Source: Tetragonia tetragonoides (taxonomy: Eukaryota; Streptophyta; Magnoliopsida; Caryophyllales; Aizoaceae). From it: a stretch of DNA of 64,000 nucleotides. The stretch is from positions 19,353,557 to 19,417,556 of the forward strand of contig CM076145.1 of the NCBI GenBank assembly GCA_038025085.1, in the 5' to 3' direction. Below the pieces are notes generated by a model, which worked only from the letters and a program-made list of their open reading frames with translations, was not told the DNA's origin and did not search any database. Both the position numbers and the translations under genes were made by a program. This document shows positions 1 through 11,000 of the stretch, one piece after another; positions within the stretch are counted from its first letter, which is position 1, and every line of letters begins with the position of its first letter.

Positions 1-450
1 CAAATAAAACATTTTTTTTTCTTTCATTAACTTTTTCTCTTCCCATTTCTTCTCTGAAAATAAGATATTTTGCTTTTAACTACGCTAAAATGGACGGAAA
101 TATAAAACACAACTCATCGAATAATTTGAAAAAAAGTATAAAGAATATCATATAGTCGTATATACATACCAAAAACGTGTAATAATACACGTACGTAGTT
201 AATACAAGTTTTAAGTTAGAGTATATATTGGCAAATATACCATTTGAAAGCATATATTGGCAATATAATTAAAGAAGAAAAAAAAAAATTTATTGGGTCA
301 CTCGACCCAGTGGGTCAACCCGAACCCGACGACACTGGGTCAGGGTCGAGCATGTCTCAACCCAAACCCGAAATAACCCGACCCGCTGTGACCCTAACCC
401 GACACGACCCGAACCCCAACCCGACCCGCCCGACCCAATTGACAGGTCTA
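1..450. mobile_element. Right end of a non-autonomous hAT-type element; left end outside window
   Basis: Positions 1-290 are AT-rich and show no gene. Positions 300-450 are a degenerate array of GACCC/ACCCG units that ends in CCCAATTGACAGGTCTA. Subterminal GGGTCGGG arrays closed by a TAGACCTGTCAATTGGG-like inverted terminus are typical of small plant hAT elements. Only one end is in the window, so the partner terminus and the 8-bp target duplication cannot be checked. An open frame over the array is only the translation of the repeat. Confidence 0.55.
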
Positions 451-804
451 ACTACAAGACATAAATCAAGATTTTAGCTCAGAAGTAAGGTCCAACATCA
501 TGCGATCCAGACAGTACGCGAGGTATACCGCAACACGGTCTAAACCCTCAACCTCTGGTAATACAAACCGCATGGCCTCAGCGCCTCGGACAACAACAGC
601 CGAGTCAGTTACGCTCAGACAGCGCAGATGAAACATGGTCATAGGAGGATCCTCTGAAACAAAGTGGCTAGCCTAGCACGGTGATATCAGCCGAGTCAAA
701 CGGTCTCCTAGGTACAACTCAAAGCTAAACGCCCTCAAACACTATCCGCAGGGTAGACACCGTGTAAGATTCAGTAGTAATATGGGACGGGACCCGAGGC
801 CCTC

Positions 805-2312
805 TGTAAGAACCCTTGCCTCTTCCCGGCTCTCCATTAAAATCTTGATCTTATTCGATTGGGATTAATGGTTCTTAATAATACGTCATATGCAATTTAA
901 TTTAATTATGGGGAATAAGAATTTGCAAATAAGAAGCCGCCACCAATTTTTAAGGAAACGATTAGAAACCATCAAAAGTGCACCCAATTCCTATTGGGAA
1001 TTGATTCATGCCCATGGGGACTAAATATTGAGTTCGGGGGTGTAGGTACGAAATAAACAAAACGAATCTCATCTAAATCGCCCGTATAAACGGCCTCTAC
1101 TAAGCTTATCCATGTCAAATATTTATTTATACTATATGGTTCCATACAAGTCTGGTCGTCCAAGATCCTAAATTAACTAGGCGGGTTAAAGACAACCAAA
1201 TTACCTATGTTATCACTTCGCACAATTTATATCCAATTTACATGCATACTATTAACAAGCATAAACAAGATATAAAGCATTAAATTAATGCTCCAACCTA
1301 CCGCACTTTGCTAAACGCGCCAAGCATTGTATATGCACATCAATAAAATTGTTAGTAACTTCAAAAGAAGAACAATGCAAAGATATTTATTTTATGCTAA
1401 AATAAACCTAGGAGGCTACTATATGCATGCAAAAACTACAAAAAGATGCAAACTTTATAAACTAAACATGCATAATTATATACAGAAGCCAAAGCATGCA
1501 AATTTATTCATCCACAATCAAAAGCTAAATAAAACATGATTGATAAATAGTAAACAAGAGATTTAATAAAGAGTTTAGGCCCTCATGATGGTTAACCTGG
1601 ACGTTCTATTCGAACGGGACTAGTAGAATTGGAATTGCTCTTCGATCTTGGGTGCTAGGCTAGGTGTAATGCTTGCTTGGATCTTCAGATTTCTGAATTC
1701 TCTTTGATTTGGGGAAATATGTGCTCTTAATGCTCTCAAAATTATGAACTGATTGACCTTCTGCAAAAGAGAGTGAAGAGGAGTATTTATAGAGTTGGGG
1801 GACGGATTTTGGGGCTTAGGGTAAGAAACCCGGAGCCACACGGAGGGCAGCTGGGGCCGGCGGCTGCCGCTGGGGCTCAGCGGCTGGGCCGCTGAGGCTT
1901 TGCGGCTGGCCGCTGGGCATAGCGGCTGGCCAGAAGGCCCCCGCTGTCACGCGCTGGCTGCCGGGCAGGTAGCGATAGCCGCTGGACCTGACGGCGCGCG
2001 TGTCACTAGGGTTTTTGACTTTTTGTGCTCAATAAATTACGAAATTGCCCTTGGGTTGACCCAGGGGGTCGGGATTGAGCGGTTTTGACCTAAATCTTCG
2101 AGACGCGATATCTCTTGATCCGGGAACCTGATTGAGGCAAGGTCAAAGGCGTTGGAATCCTTATAATAAGGGTTATCCAAAGACTGAGGTTTCAAGGAAT
2201 TTGGTCTAGATTTCCGAGCAATGTCCTTTTCTACTTACGTCCATGTTAATCCATTACCATCATCATCGGGCGTTACTGTGCCAGGGGATGCGAACCGATT
2301 ACGGTGTCTACA
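805..2312 (-). mobile_element. Solo LTR of family A (Tat/Ogre-type), 1508 bp
   Basis: Read on the minus strand it begins TGTAGACACC at 2312 and ends GGTTCTTACA at 805. It is the reverse complement of the LTR at 58787-60374. It is flanked by a perfect 5-bp duplication CCCTC (800-804 and 2313-2317), with no internal element sequence on either side, so it is a solo LTR left by LTR-LTR recombination. A TATA box (CTATAAATAC) lies at 1781-1794 on the minus strand, just downstream of the GC-rich AGCGGCT array (1845-1985). Confidence 0.9.
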
Positions 2313-2349
2313 CCCTCGGGCCGAGGGACATTGTCAAAAGCAGTCCACA

Positions 2350-5300
2350 TAGGGATGCAAACAAGCCGAGTCGAGCCGAGTTTTTCACTGCTCATGCTCG
2401 GCTCGAGCTCGGCTCTAGCTCGACGAGCTGTGATGTTTCATGTTTGAGCTCGGCTTGAAAAATTTTTACTGTGCTCGATCTCGGCTCGGCTCGACTCGTT
2501 TAGCTATTCGAGTCGAGCTCGAGCTGCTCATTCACTTAAACCTTGTATTTTTTATTTGTCGAATCAAAATGTGAGTAAAACAACAAAAGGATAAGTAATA
2601 AATTAAACATTCTTCCAAAAATTATGTTCAACTCTGCCACATTCATTTCCCTATCTGGCTATTTCCAAAATACTAAATAAAAAAATATTATCATAAACGT
2701 ATTGTCTAAGCAGGAATCATCAATACCATCTGTCAATCCATGTCCGCCCATAAAATAAGAATCCCTCCTTCAACCGCAAGACCTTTAGTATTAGAGAATT
2801 TCCTTGCTCTCTTGATCTTTTGCCTAGAAGGAATTTAAAAGTTCTTCGAATTAAAATATCAAAATAATATCATCTAAGCAATTAGAAAAACAATATGAAA
2901 GGAAAAAAAACTACCTTTCCTTTCTTTTTTATGCCATTGAAATTCCTTAACCAATCTGCCCCACACAACAAAACTTGGACATTGCTAGCTCCAAGAGAAG
3001 CCCTATATGGATCAATTACACGACCACCTAAACTAGTTGTAGCCTACGAAGCTACCGAAGTTATAGGAATTGCAAGGATATAGCAAGCTAACTTTGATAA
3101 AACCCGAAACTTCAAATTATTTGCCCTCCACCAACTCAATGGATCAAAATGCTGAACCTCGTTCTTATCACATATATACACACCATCTTCCAGGTATATA
3201 TCAACCTCTGATTTTGAATTATCACTAGCATCAATACTTCTAACAAATTCATCAAATTTCCTCCTCCCTCTACCGGTCCCTCTCCTACCCACACCCACAG
3301 TGGACATATTAGAGTTAGGGGGAGTAATCCCATCACCATCATCATCACCATTTCTAGAATTCGCAAACCCATAAGGCTCCACATATTCATTGTAAACCTC
3401 ATTCAAAGCGCCCTTCACATTTACAGCATGTTCACGAGCCTCCCGATCACAGTCACACAAAGATTTAGATTGAAATTCAATTACCTTCATTTTGAACCTA
3501 GGATCCATGACAACAGTAATGGAAATCAAGAGATTGTTATCACCCTAATGATTATCAAATTTCGCTTTCATAATCGATGCCATGTTCTTAATGTAATCAT
3601 CAGTAGACTTGCATTTCTCATCTAACTCCTACTTGATTTGTGCAAGCTCGGGAAGGAAAAGATTCAATGTTGGATATTCATTCCCTAAGTTTAGAGCAAA
3701 TGCATTAAACAATCATATTTATAAATACAGATATCAAAATTTAAGAAAAAAACAGAGACAGAAAGAAAGAAGTGGAGGTAGCAAGTAGTATTACTCGAGA
3801 TTATGTCGGTAACCTCACTGAAATTTTGCAAGAAAGAACACACTTTGTCAACTTTTTCCCAATCTTCAATCGATGGCTTATTCTTGTAAGATGTGTCTTT
3901 ATCTTTATAATCATCATAAACATCTTTGAACTCCATTGCACAAGATAACATCTCATATGTTGAATTCCAATGAGTAGGACAATCAAGTATCAGTTTCTTG
4001 CCCGACAAATGCCAAGTTATCCTAACAAATTCAGCAAAGATACTTATCCTAAAAGGTGATGCGGAAATGTGTTTCATAGTTTGACGAAGATTATGAATGA
4101 TTTCTCCAATCTCATCCAACCCTTCTTTAAGTAAGATATTTAGAATATGAGCACAACACCGAACATGAAAGAAATTTCCAGCAAAAGGCAACTGTTTTTG
4201 GTGAGAAAGGACATCCTTCAATTTCTTAATAGCAACATCATTGTAAGAGGCATTCTCCACGGTAACTGTGGCCACCTTGTTTGCGAATTTCAAGTCAGTC
4301 AAGCAATGATTAAGTGCATCACAAACAGAAGTTCCATTATGTGGGGGAGGAATATTTACAAAGCTCAACACCCTCTTATGCAATTTCCAATCACTCACAA
4401 AATGACATGTAACAACCATTTACTCTATCTTTTGACCTGACCTCCAAATATCGGTGGTAATGGAAACCCTTTTACAAGATTTTAACAAAGCCATAACTCT
4501 CTTTTTCTCAAGTTCATAACTAGTCACACAATCAGTTTTCAAAGTTTCATGAGACACTTTTCCAAAATCAGGGGCAACTTCCTTCATCAAAACATTAAAC
4601 AATTCTTATTCAGCAAACATGAAGGGTAATTCATGGACCATCACCATATGAGAGGTAATTTCTCTAATCCTAGATTGGTCATATTTCCAAGGTTTAAGAT
4701 TAGCAACATCTTCGGTGCCAGGATTTGCTATTTGGAAGTTCAATTGAGGTTGCCCAACCCTAAGAATAGCACGCTTTGGACAAATATCCAAGAGCCTCTT
4801 ATATTGTGTAGTTGTTCCAGTTTTACTAACCTTAAATAAATACTTGCAATGCTTGCACTTCAAACCTACAAGAACATCGTTTACTATGTGATCTTCGAAT
4901 TCCTCACATACCGGTGACTTTTTTCCTTGCCCTCTTTCCATAACCCATGGTCTCAACATTTTCCTCATCCTCCTGATTCTCCAAGATTTCCATGTCAATC
5001 TGAGCTTCTTGTGTAGGTTCTTCCATGATCAGAATTAGAGAAGATGCAGCTTCTCAACAACTTAAAATTTTAATTACACAAATTATATCCTGTCAACAAT
5101 TTAAAAAAATTAATTTTTCTACTTAAAAATATTAATCTGTACATAAACTTTATTTAGGAGGTATATAAACATACTTACTGTACCACATACTAATTGGTTT
5201 TATTCATACGCTGGACAATTTTACTAATCAAGCACATAAAAAACATAAATTGCCAATCAAAGAAATGTGCTATTAAGGAATTATAGGCCACAACATTAAT

Positions 5301-6304
5301 GTGATTGGATCACTAAAGCTTGATTTGGTTAAACACATACTTCTGGATGCACATGCATAAATAGCAAGTTGCCCTTTTCACTAATGATTGACCATTTTCG
5401 TTTGTTAATCGTTCACTGTTCTTTTACTATAATATTTTTATTGTTCAGAAGGTGAAGCTTCTCACAAGAGTCCTATAATTTTACTATCTCTAAGAATTGT
5501 ACTTTATGTGGCAGATGACTATCAATTATTTATGATATGAAAACGAAAACAAAAGGTAACTAAATTATGCAACATGTAGTAGTTTTACTGTGATTAGAAT
5601 AGAACAGAACAAGAAAGAGAAAAATAAAAAACGAATTACACCTTTACAATGATCAGAGTAGAACTTACCACGCAGTAGAGCGAATTTGTCGATGATGGAT
5701 GGCTCCGGCGATGTTGTCGCACTCTCTCACTCTCTGTCTTTCCTTTTGAGAATTGAGAGTCTGACTCTCAATTGTGATTTGTAAATTTGAGTTTTTCGTT
5801 ATATTTTTTTGGGAGCTTAAAAGGTGGTGGTGGCTGGGTAACTAAAGGGTCAAAACAAGGGTTTTATTTTCTTTGCTTTTTTCCTTACTCTATTTTTGGA
5901 AGTAAAGGGTTTCACCTGTTCATTTTTCTTCTCAATCAAGACAAATCTTCTAGTAATCTACAGTCAAAGTCAAAACCTTAGGCAAAATGGCAAGAATCAT
6001 AAATGACCATAAATATAAGGACTACCAATAGTCTTTTTTTTTTTAATTTTAAAAAAGAGCTATAAACGAGCATTAACCGAGCTTTTCACAAGTTTTAAAT
6101 GAGCTCATAAACGAGTTTTAAACGATATTATTCGCGAATGAAAATGAGCCGAGCACCTCACTGCTCGTGCTCGGCTCGTTTAGTAATCGAGGTTTAAAAT
6201 TAGGCTCGTGCTCGACTCATTTATTAATAAACGAGTTTTGACCGAGCTTAGACCGAGCTTGTTCGCGAGCCGCTCGGGAGTGCATAGGCTCGTTTGCAGC
6301 CCTA
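2350..6304 (-). mobile_element. hAT DNA transposon, 3955 bp, degraded but complete ends
   Basis: Termini TAGGGATGCAAAC (2350) and GTTTGCAGCCCTA (to 6304) are imperfect inverted repeats, with one mismatch over 13 bases. A perfect 8-bp target duplication AGTCCACA lies at 2342-2349 and 6305-6312. Subterminal regions 2370-2540 and 6050-6290 are rich in GAGCTCGGCTCGAG-type repeats, the probable transposase-binding sites. It carries a transposase pseudogene on the minus strand. Non-coding stretches 2541-2889 and 5026-6050 show only AT-rich sequence; a TATA-like or other start signal was not resolved. It inserted into the last exon of the antisense PMD gene of element E. Confidence 0.93.
2890..5025 (-). 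pseudogene. hAT transposase with BED zinc finger, broken
   Basis: The start is placed at ATG 5025 (MEEPTQEAQID), which precedes a basic stretch and a BED-type finger (CKHCKYLF, about 4850). The usual His of the finger appears as Leu (KRLLDIC), so zinc binding looks lost. Next come SITTDIW (about 4440), RCCAHILNILLKEGLDEIG (about 4160-4100) and CPTHWNSTYEML (about 3980), which are catalytic-core landmarks of the hAT fold. The C-terminal dimerisation region is SEVDIYLEDGV...FDPLSWWR...VLSKLACYILAIPITSVAS (3200-3047), and a stop TAG falls directly after VAS. The frame then continues as GGRVIDPYRASLGAS. Length is close to the family norm. At least one frameshift near 4940, the split at 4603-4606 and the TAG make it non-functional. 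Confidence 0.9.
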
Positions 6305-7523
6305 AGTCCACAACACCTACAGAATACAAGGTCAGATTTCATTCACACCCAAATGAACTGAAAAACAAGTCAAAGACAATGTACCTATGACGCAGCTCGG
6401 CTCTCGAATAAAACCCGAAAATCCTCCAAAGAGCAAGGATGGCTATCTCTACCGACCCACGGGACACCTAGCAGAAACATCCTCAAACCAGGACGGTGAG
6501 GACTGAAAGCTGGAAAATACTCAAAAAACCACAACTTCCATACAAATTGAAACAATAAGATACAAGTCAAATACAAAGCGTACAAAGAAAAAAAAGATAT
6601 GTATGCGTGCCTCCAGTATCCTCCAAGGATCAGAAATAACGTCCTCTAGCTCGTCGACTTAGGGCTACAAGCATGTCGACACCACCTCGCCAAGGAAGCA
6701 TAAGTAGGAGCACCAAAATTGTACTCATGTACTACGGTCAAATCCTCCAGACATCGCATAAAGCCGATCTGACATACACTCTTCTTCTGGGCAAAGATAG
6801 TCACGCCCAATAGATAAGCTAAAAAGATACGGGCCCTCTGAACCTCAGTGATCCCCTGCTCAGATAAAGCGTCCAACAACCTGGGCAAGGAGACTCGGTC
6901 CCCATCAAAAAGAAGGGCAACAGGCCCGTAGAGCTGAAGCAAACTATCTGCCTACAAGTGGTAATTTGCCTCATACAGCAAAGGACTCCCTCAAAAGGAC
7001 AAGCCTCTCAATACAGCAAACTGATACGGAGTGGGGAACATCTCTCCTGCATGAGTATGAAAGGTTTTCGTCGTGTCCCAAAACCGCTCTATCAGATTAC
7101 CATGGAAAATCACTCGAGTGTCACCCGTATGACAACAGGGAATAACAGACAGAAAATCCTCAAAACTCGAAGCCCGAATCAACTCACTTGTCCCACTAGA
7201 AAAAGAGTCTAACATAATGGATCAATGCGAAGTACACCCATGAGTTTGCAAATATGTGCCGGCCCCCTAGCCAACAAACAGACAAAAAAAAATTCAATTA
7301 CCTACACACTACAATCAAGACTCGGTCTGTCGAGTAGAAGCACACTGCGGTCCTAAGCCTCTGCATGACGCTAATCCATACGCATAAACGAGTCTTCATA
7401 CAAGTGTGCCCAGTCCATATGATGAGGAGGAGGTCTCTAAGATAAAGGAAATCCAGTACTAAAAAGGTCCCTGTTTTCCTCCTCCCCGGTCATAGGCCTC
7501 TTTCCTTTATCTTTGGGAGCCAT

Positions 7524-7860
7524 TAACAAGTACTTTCAAGCTTTCTCTCTCTACAAGTGAAAATTTCAGATTCCCAACATACGAGCACCCACTCAGCAAG
7601 GCAACCCAAAATTCAGCTATTAGGCGAAAAACTAACCAAGTTGAAGACAAAAAGCAAGAAAATTGGTCAAGAATTAACTTACCCACTAAGAACTTGAAGC
7701 TTTGACTATGGCGGAACATGCTCGGTTCGTGAAGACGATAGTGAGCAAAAATGCGAGCTGAAACTCGCAAAATTTCAATATATGCAGCCCCAGCGAGGGC
7801 CGCTAGCGACACCCGTGAGGGCCACAGGCGGCTCACAGATTCAAAGTTCAACAGTCTGTC
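7524..7860 (-). promoter_or_regulatory. Promoter and leader of the antisense PMD gene in element E
   Basis: On the minus strand a TATA-like CATATATTG lies at 7776-7785, about 255 bp before the ATG at 7523. Directly upstream (7790-7840) is GC-rich sequence with GCTAGCGGC-type units resembling the arrays seen in the LTR promoters. A probable 5'UTR intron runs from GTAAGT at 7682 to TTGTAG at 7551. All signals are read by eye. Confidence 0.45.
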
Positions 7861-7869
7861 CCTTTTACG

Positions 7870-8730
7870 TTTTTTTTTTTGTTTTTTTTTGGTGCAAGTC
7901 AGAAATTGTGTTATTGCTTACTGTAATGTTACACAGATTACAGTCCATAGGTAATGCAATTCCAAGGCCACCTACTAGGTAGGGTTCCTCTTCCTCTGCA
8001 TCTCTTTGTTCCTTACAACCCTACTCTCCTAGGGGTAACTCACTACATGCAGTGGTTCCCTTATCTGAAAAAACAGATACAAAATACAAAAAAACATCCC
8101 TGACTTACAGCAAAATTCAAAACACATAACAATCTAATTATTACAGGTTTCTTGTCCTTTTTTCCACTGGATTTTTCCTCCTGCTTCTGCTTTGCTATTA
8201 CCCTTTTCCTCACTGTCCTCTGCTGGGGCAATCTTCCTGAGCTGATGTATTTTCCCTTCTTTTTTTTTTCCTGCAATCACAACTTGCTGTCTTCCTCCTG
8301 CTGTTTGCTGTCTTGATTCCTATACAGGTGCTGATGTCCTTCTGTCTCTGGTGGCTGCTCATCTGGTGCAGTCCTGCCTTTTTGCCTGAGTCTACTGTGG
8401 TGCAAGAGCAATTAAATTCTCTCTAACCATTTTTTGTCCTTGCTGTTGATTTTTCTCAGTCTGCTGCACTGTTGTATTCTGACCCTCACTGGTTGCTGGA
8501 TCTGCTGCATGATCTGCATCACAGAAAGAGTGCTTCCCACAAAATGTTTCATATTCCTGCTTCTCCACAGCCAGTATACAGCTGCTGCTAGCCCAGCTGC
8601 ATACACTTCCTTCCTGAATTTTGAGCATTTCTGCCTACTTATCCAGTTCAGCAAGCTCTGAATTGTGTTTGTTCTTGATGTAATCTGTAGCCAGCTACTA
8701 TCGGGTAAAACTAACCCATTTGTTTTGTAG
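7870..8730 (-). mobile_element. 5'-truncated L1-type LINE (non-LTR retrotransposon)
   Basis: A poly-A tail on the minus strand appears as poly-T at 7870-7890 on the plus strand. Upstream of it the minus strand encodes the C-terminus of ORF2 (8654-8412), with a KCSKFRKEVYAAGLAAAVYW block followed by WLWRSRN. This pattern is typical of the ends of plant L1 reverse transcriptases. The copy has no 5' part. Imperfect repeats GTCCCTTTTACG (7858-7869) and GACCCCTTATACG (8731-8743) look like the decayed target duplication. It separates the PMD promoter of element E from the tandem repeats. Confidence 0.72.
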
Positions 8731-8764
8731 GACCCCTTATACGCATGAGCCCAGCCTCGCGTAC

Positions 8765-9310
8765 TTATTTTCTAAATACATTTAGCACCAAGAAGTGTGT
8801 TAATTGCGAATTTTATACAGGGATTAATGTTCCCCAAAATACATTTAGCTAGCACTAAGCGATGTGCTAACTCTGAATTTTATATAGGGAATAATTTTCC
8901 CCAAAATACATTTAGCTGGGCACAAGCTCTAATTTTGTGCAGGGATTAATGTTCCCCAAAATACATTTAGCTTAGCATAAGCTCTAATTTTGTGCAGGGA
9001 TTAGTGTACCCCAAAATACATTTAGCTTAGCACTAAGCTCTTATCGTGTGCAAGGATTAATGTATACCCAAAAATACATTTAGCTTGGCACTAAGCTCTA
9101 ATTTTTTGCAGGGATTAATGTACCCCAAAATACATTTAGCTTAGCACTAAGCTCTAATCTTGTGCAGGGATTAATGTACCCCAAAATACATTTAACTTAG
9201 CACTAAGCTCTAATTTTGTGCAGGGATTAATGTACCCAAAAATACATTTAGCTTAGCACTAAGCTCTGATTATGTGCAGGGATGAATGTTCCACAGATAC
9301 ATTTAGTGCT
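8765..9310 (+). repeat. Tandem repeat in the 3' untranslated region of element E, about 60-bp unit
   Basis: Nine to ten units of about 58-62 bp are built around AAAATACATTTAGCTTAGCA, CTAAGCTCTAATTTTGTGCA and GGGATTAATGT. The central units (8930-9290) are the most alike and the flanking units are more diverged, which suggests expansion from the middle. TAGCTTAGCACTAAGCT holds a short inverted repeat (AGCTTAG/CTAAGCT), so each unit can form a small hairpin. Positions 9311-9482 carry no gene. Confidence 0.85.
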
Positions 9311-9482
9311 ATGAGTGGTGCTTAGTCACTGTTTGCTTTGGACGAAGCATTCCAAACTATTCACTCTCAGTCAAGGTTTGCCTAATTTGCATGCATATTG
9401 TACACTCTCGCACACCAAGTGCACATCAGCATCCTGCATGTCGCCTTCGGAATACTTTGATCTTTGCTTTCACTCAAGCTTG

Positions 9483-9499
9483 ATCAAAGTGGATGCTTC
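9483..9499 (+). promoter_or_regulatory. Polypurine-tract region of element E
   Basis: ATCAAAGTGGATGCTTC sits directly before TGTAGACGCC. It matches the layout GGCCAAAGTAGGGGCTTC|TGTAGA of element C (35488-35505), and this is where plus-strand DNA synthesis would be primed. Confidence 0.55.
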
Positions 9500-10722
9500 T
9501 GTAGACGCCTAAATAGCATCGTCAGATTTCTCTGCTTGAATGCAATTTCTCCGCTTGAATACTCTTCTAAATAGCGTCGTCAGATTTTTCCGCTTCTGTA
9601 TACACTTGAATGCAATTTTTTCTTTGACAGGTAAAATGAGGTCTCAGGTTTATCCAAACCGCTCCTTTATCTCGATCGCATTCAAAAGCCTCGTTCAAGA
9701 GCTTTCGAACGACACCTCTCGTGTCTTTTTTCGACCCTCAGTTACAAAGTTGCCAATCGAGGGTAAAACTGTCTTTTAATGCAAGAACGGTAAAACGGTC
9801 TTTTCACATTTTCGGAATATCCAATTTCAACCAAAATCACAAAAATGACTGGATGTAGGTGGCTGCTCTAGAGCCGCTAGCAGCTCTGATGAGAGCCGGC
9901 TCAGCTCTGGCGCCACCCTTTTCACCCGATCTCTTCACTTTGTCCACTATAAATACGACCCTCCACCATTAAATCAAAACACACAGTCCACAGTTGACAA
10001 CCTCTATTCTCAGTAGAGTATTCCTGAGCTTCTCCCTCTTTCTTCCAACTCAATTCTATTCTTTGCTTGAGATCTTGCTTTACTATTTGTTTGCTAAATA
10101 GCCTACAGCTCAGGTACTAAACTCATGAGGGCTCAAATCAAATTAATTGCTTAATTGTTTATTTTCTAGTAGTCAAAATGTAGATATCATGCAAATCATG
10201 CCTTTTATTGCTTCCTAAATACTGTTTTTCAATCCTGTAAATAAGCATGTCTAGATGTCGTAATGCTCAACTTGCCAATCGAACGCATGTCGAAATATGG
10301 GTCAATATTCAATATCGTGATGCGTGTGGTGAACCAAAATAATAGTCTAAATCTAGGCTGTTAATCCGATTTTTTGTGGGAATCATGTCTTTAAATTATT
10401 AAGCAAACTTGAGTTAGTAGAGGTCGTCATAAAAACGAGCGAGTTGGGTGCCTAAAACATTCTCACCTTGTACCATCGCCCCTGATCCATTTATTCTTGG
10501 GTACTTATATGTTCTATATGAGCGGGAGTCTTTTGAAAAACGTGATTAGTTCACTTTTCGTGCTACTGGCTTGTCCCTTCGGTTGTCTCTTCGGTTTGTC
10601 CCTACGGTAAAATGCCAGTAGCAGAGTTTTGACCTCTTTTATGGTTTTTATTCAATTCAATTCAAGTATTTTCAAATGCTTTTCTAACTCGAAGGTTCCT
10701 TGAACTTATCTAAGCCCCCATC
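9500..10722 (+). mobile_element. 3' LTR of element E, cut by element B
   Basis: It starts TGTAGACGCC. A TATA box CACTATAAATACG lies at 9945-9957, preceded by AGAGCCGCTAGCAGC-type GC-rich units at 9860-9910. The shared Tat LTR motif GAGCGAGTTGGGTGCCTAAA lies at 10435. The sequence runs directly into TGTAGACACA of LTR B at 10723, so the natural end is missing. The five bases before B (CCATC) would be its target duplication, but B's right end is deleted and this cannot be tested. Confidence 0.65.
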
Positions 10723-11000
10723 TGTAGACACATAATTGTGTCTCTATCCCACCAAAAACCCGATGATGATGGATATGGAATAACATGGACTATATTAATT
10801 TCCAGAGTGTTCGAACTCTTGATCATTGGAATAAAGCCTCTCATTTCACCACAATCACATACCCCTTTCTATAACCTTTCCAACGCCCCTTACCTTGTCC
10901 CAAACGGACACCGGAGTCAAAATATGTGATTCGACAAAGTTATGGGACAAAAACGATGCTCTGATTACCGCACTCCACGGTTCAAATAGGATTCTCCTCC

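Larger units (their letters stand above)
466..7523 (-). pseudogene. Antisense plant-mobile-domain (PMD) gene of element E, interrupted
   Basis: A minus-strand gene of the plant mobile domain (aminotransferase-like) family. The start ATG is at 7523 (MAPKDKGKRP). Core PMD text lies at 7215-6646 (LIERFWDTTKTFHTHAGEMF; ARIFLAYLLG; EYNFGAPTYASL), and WFFEYFPAFSPHRPG lies at 6585-6385. After a likely intron the frame resumes at 6328-6313, runs through 2349-2313 and 804-466 (FELYLGDRLTRL; AMRFVLPEVEG) and stops at TGA 466-468. The hAT and the solo LTR are both insertions in this last exon. Several in-frame stops show it is dead. Introns with GT...AG borders are visible, for example GTACATTG...TTCTGTAG at about 6386-6328. 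The family is linked to transposons and its molecular role is unknown. Joining the distal exon to the core is inference, supported by the parallel with the gene at 26048-34109. Confidence 0.65.
451..10722 (+). mobile_element. Element E: 3' half of a Tat/Ogre-type Ty3/gypsy retrotransposon
   Basis: Seen in + strand order: an antisense PMD gene (466-7523), its promoter, a tandem-repeat 3' untranslated region (8765-9310), a polypurine-like tract (9483-9499), and a 3' LTR from 9500 starting TGTAGACGCC. The same order (antisense gene, tandem repeats, tract ending GCTTC, TGTAGA LTR) occurs in element C, which supports reading this as one element. Its gag-pol part would lie to the left of the window. 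It was invaded by a solo LTR, a hAT and a LINE. Element B begins inside its LTR at 10723, so its own LTR end is not seen. Confidence 0.7.

Noticed and set aside
300..477. GACCC-rich stretch as telomere-like repeat or proline-rich small protein
   Set aside because: Units are not TTTAGGG and end in a hAT-like terminus; the open frame only translates the array.
7507..7851. 114-residue minus-strand frame upstream of the PMD start in E
   Set aside because: Overlaps a TATA-like box and a likely 5'UTR intron and shows no similarity to PMD or transposon proteins.
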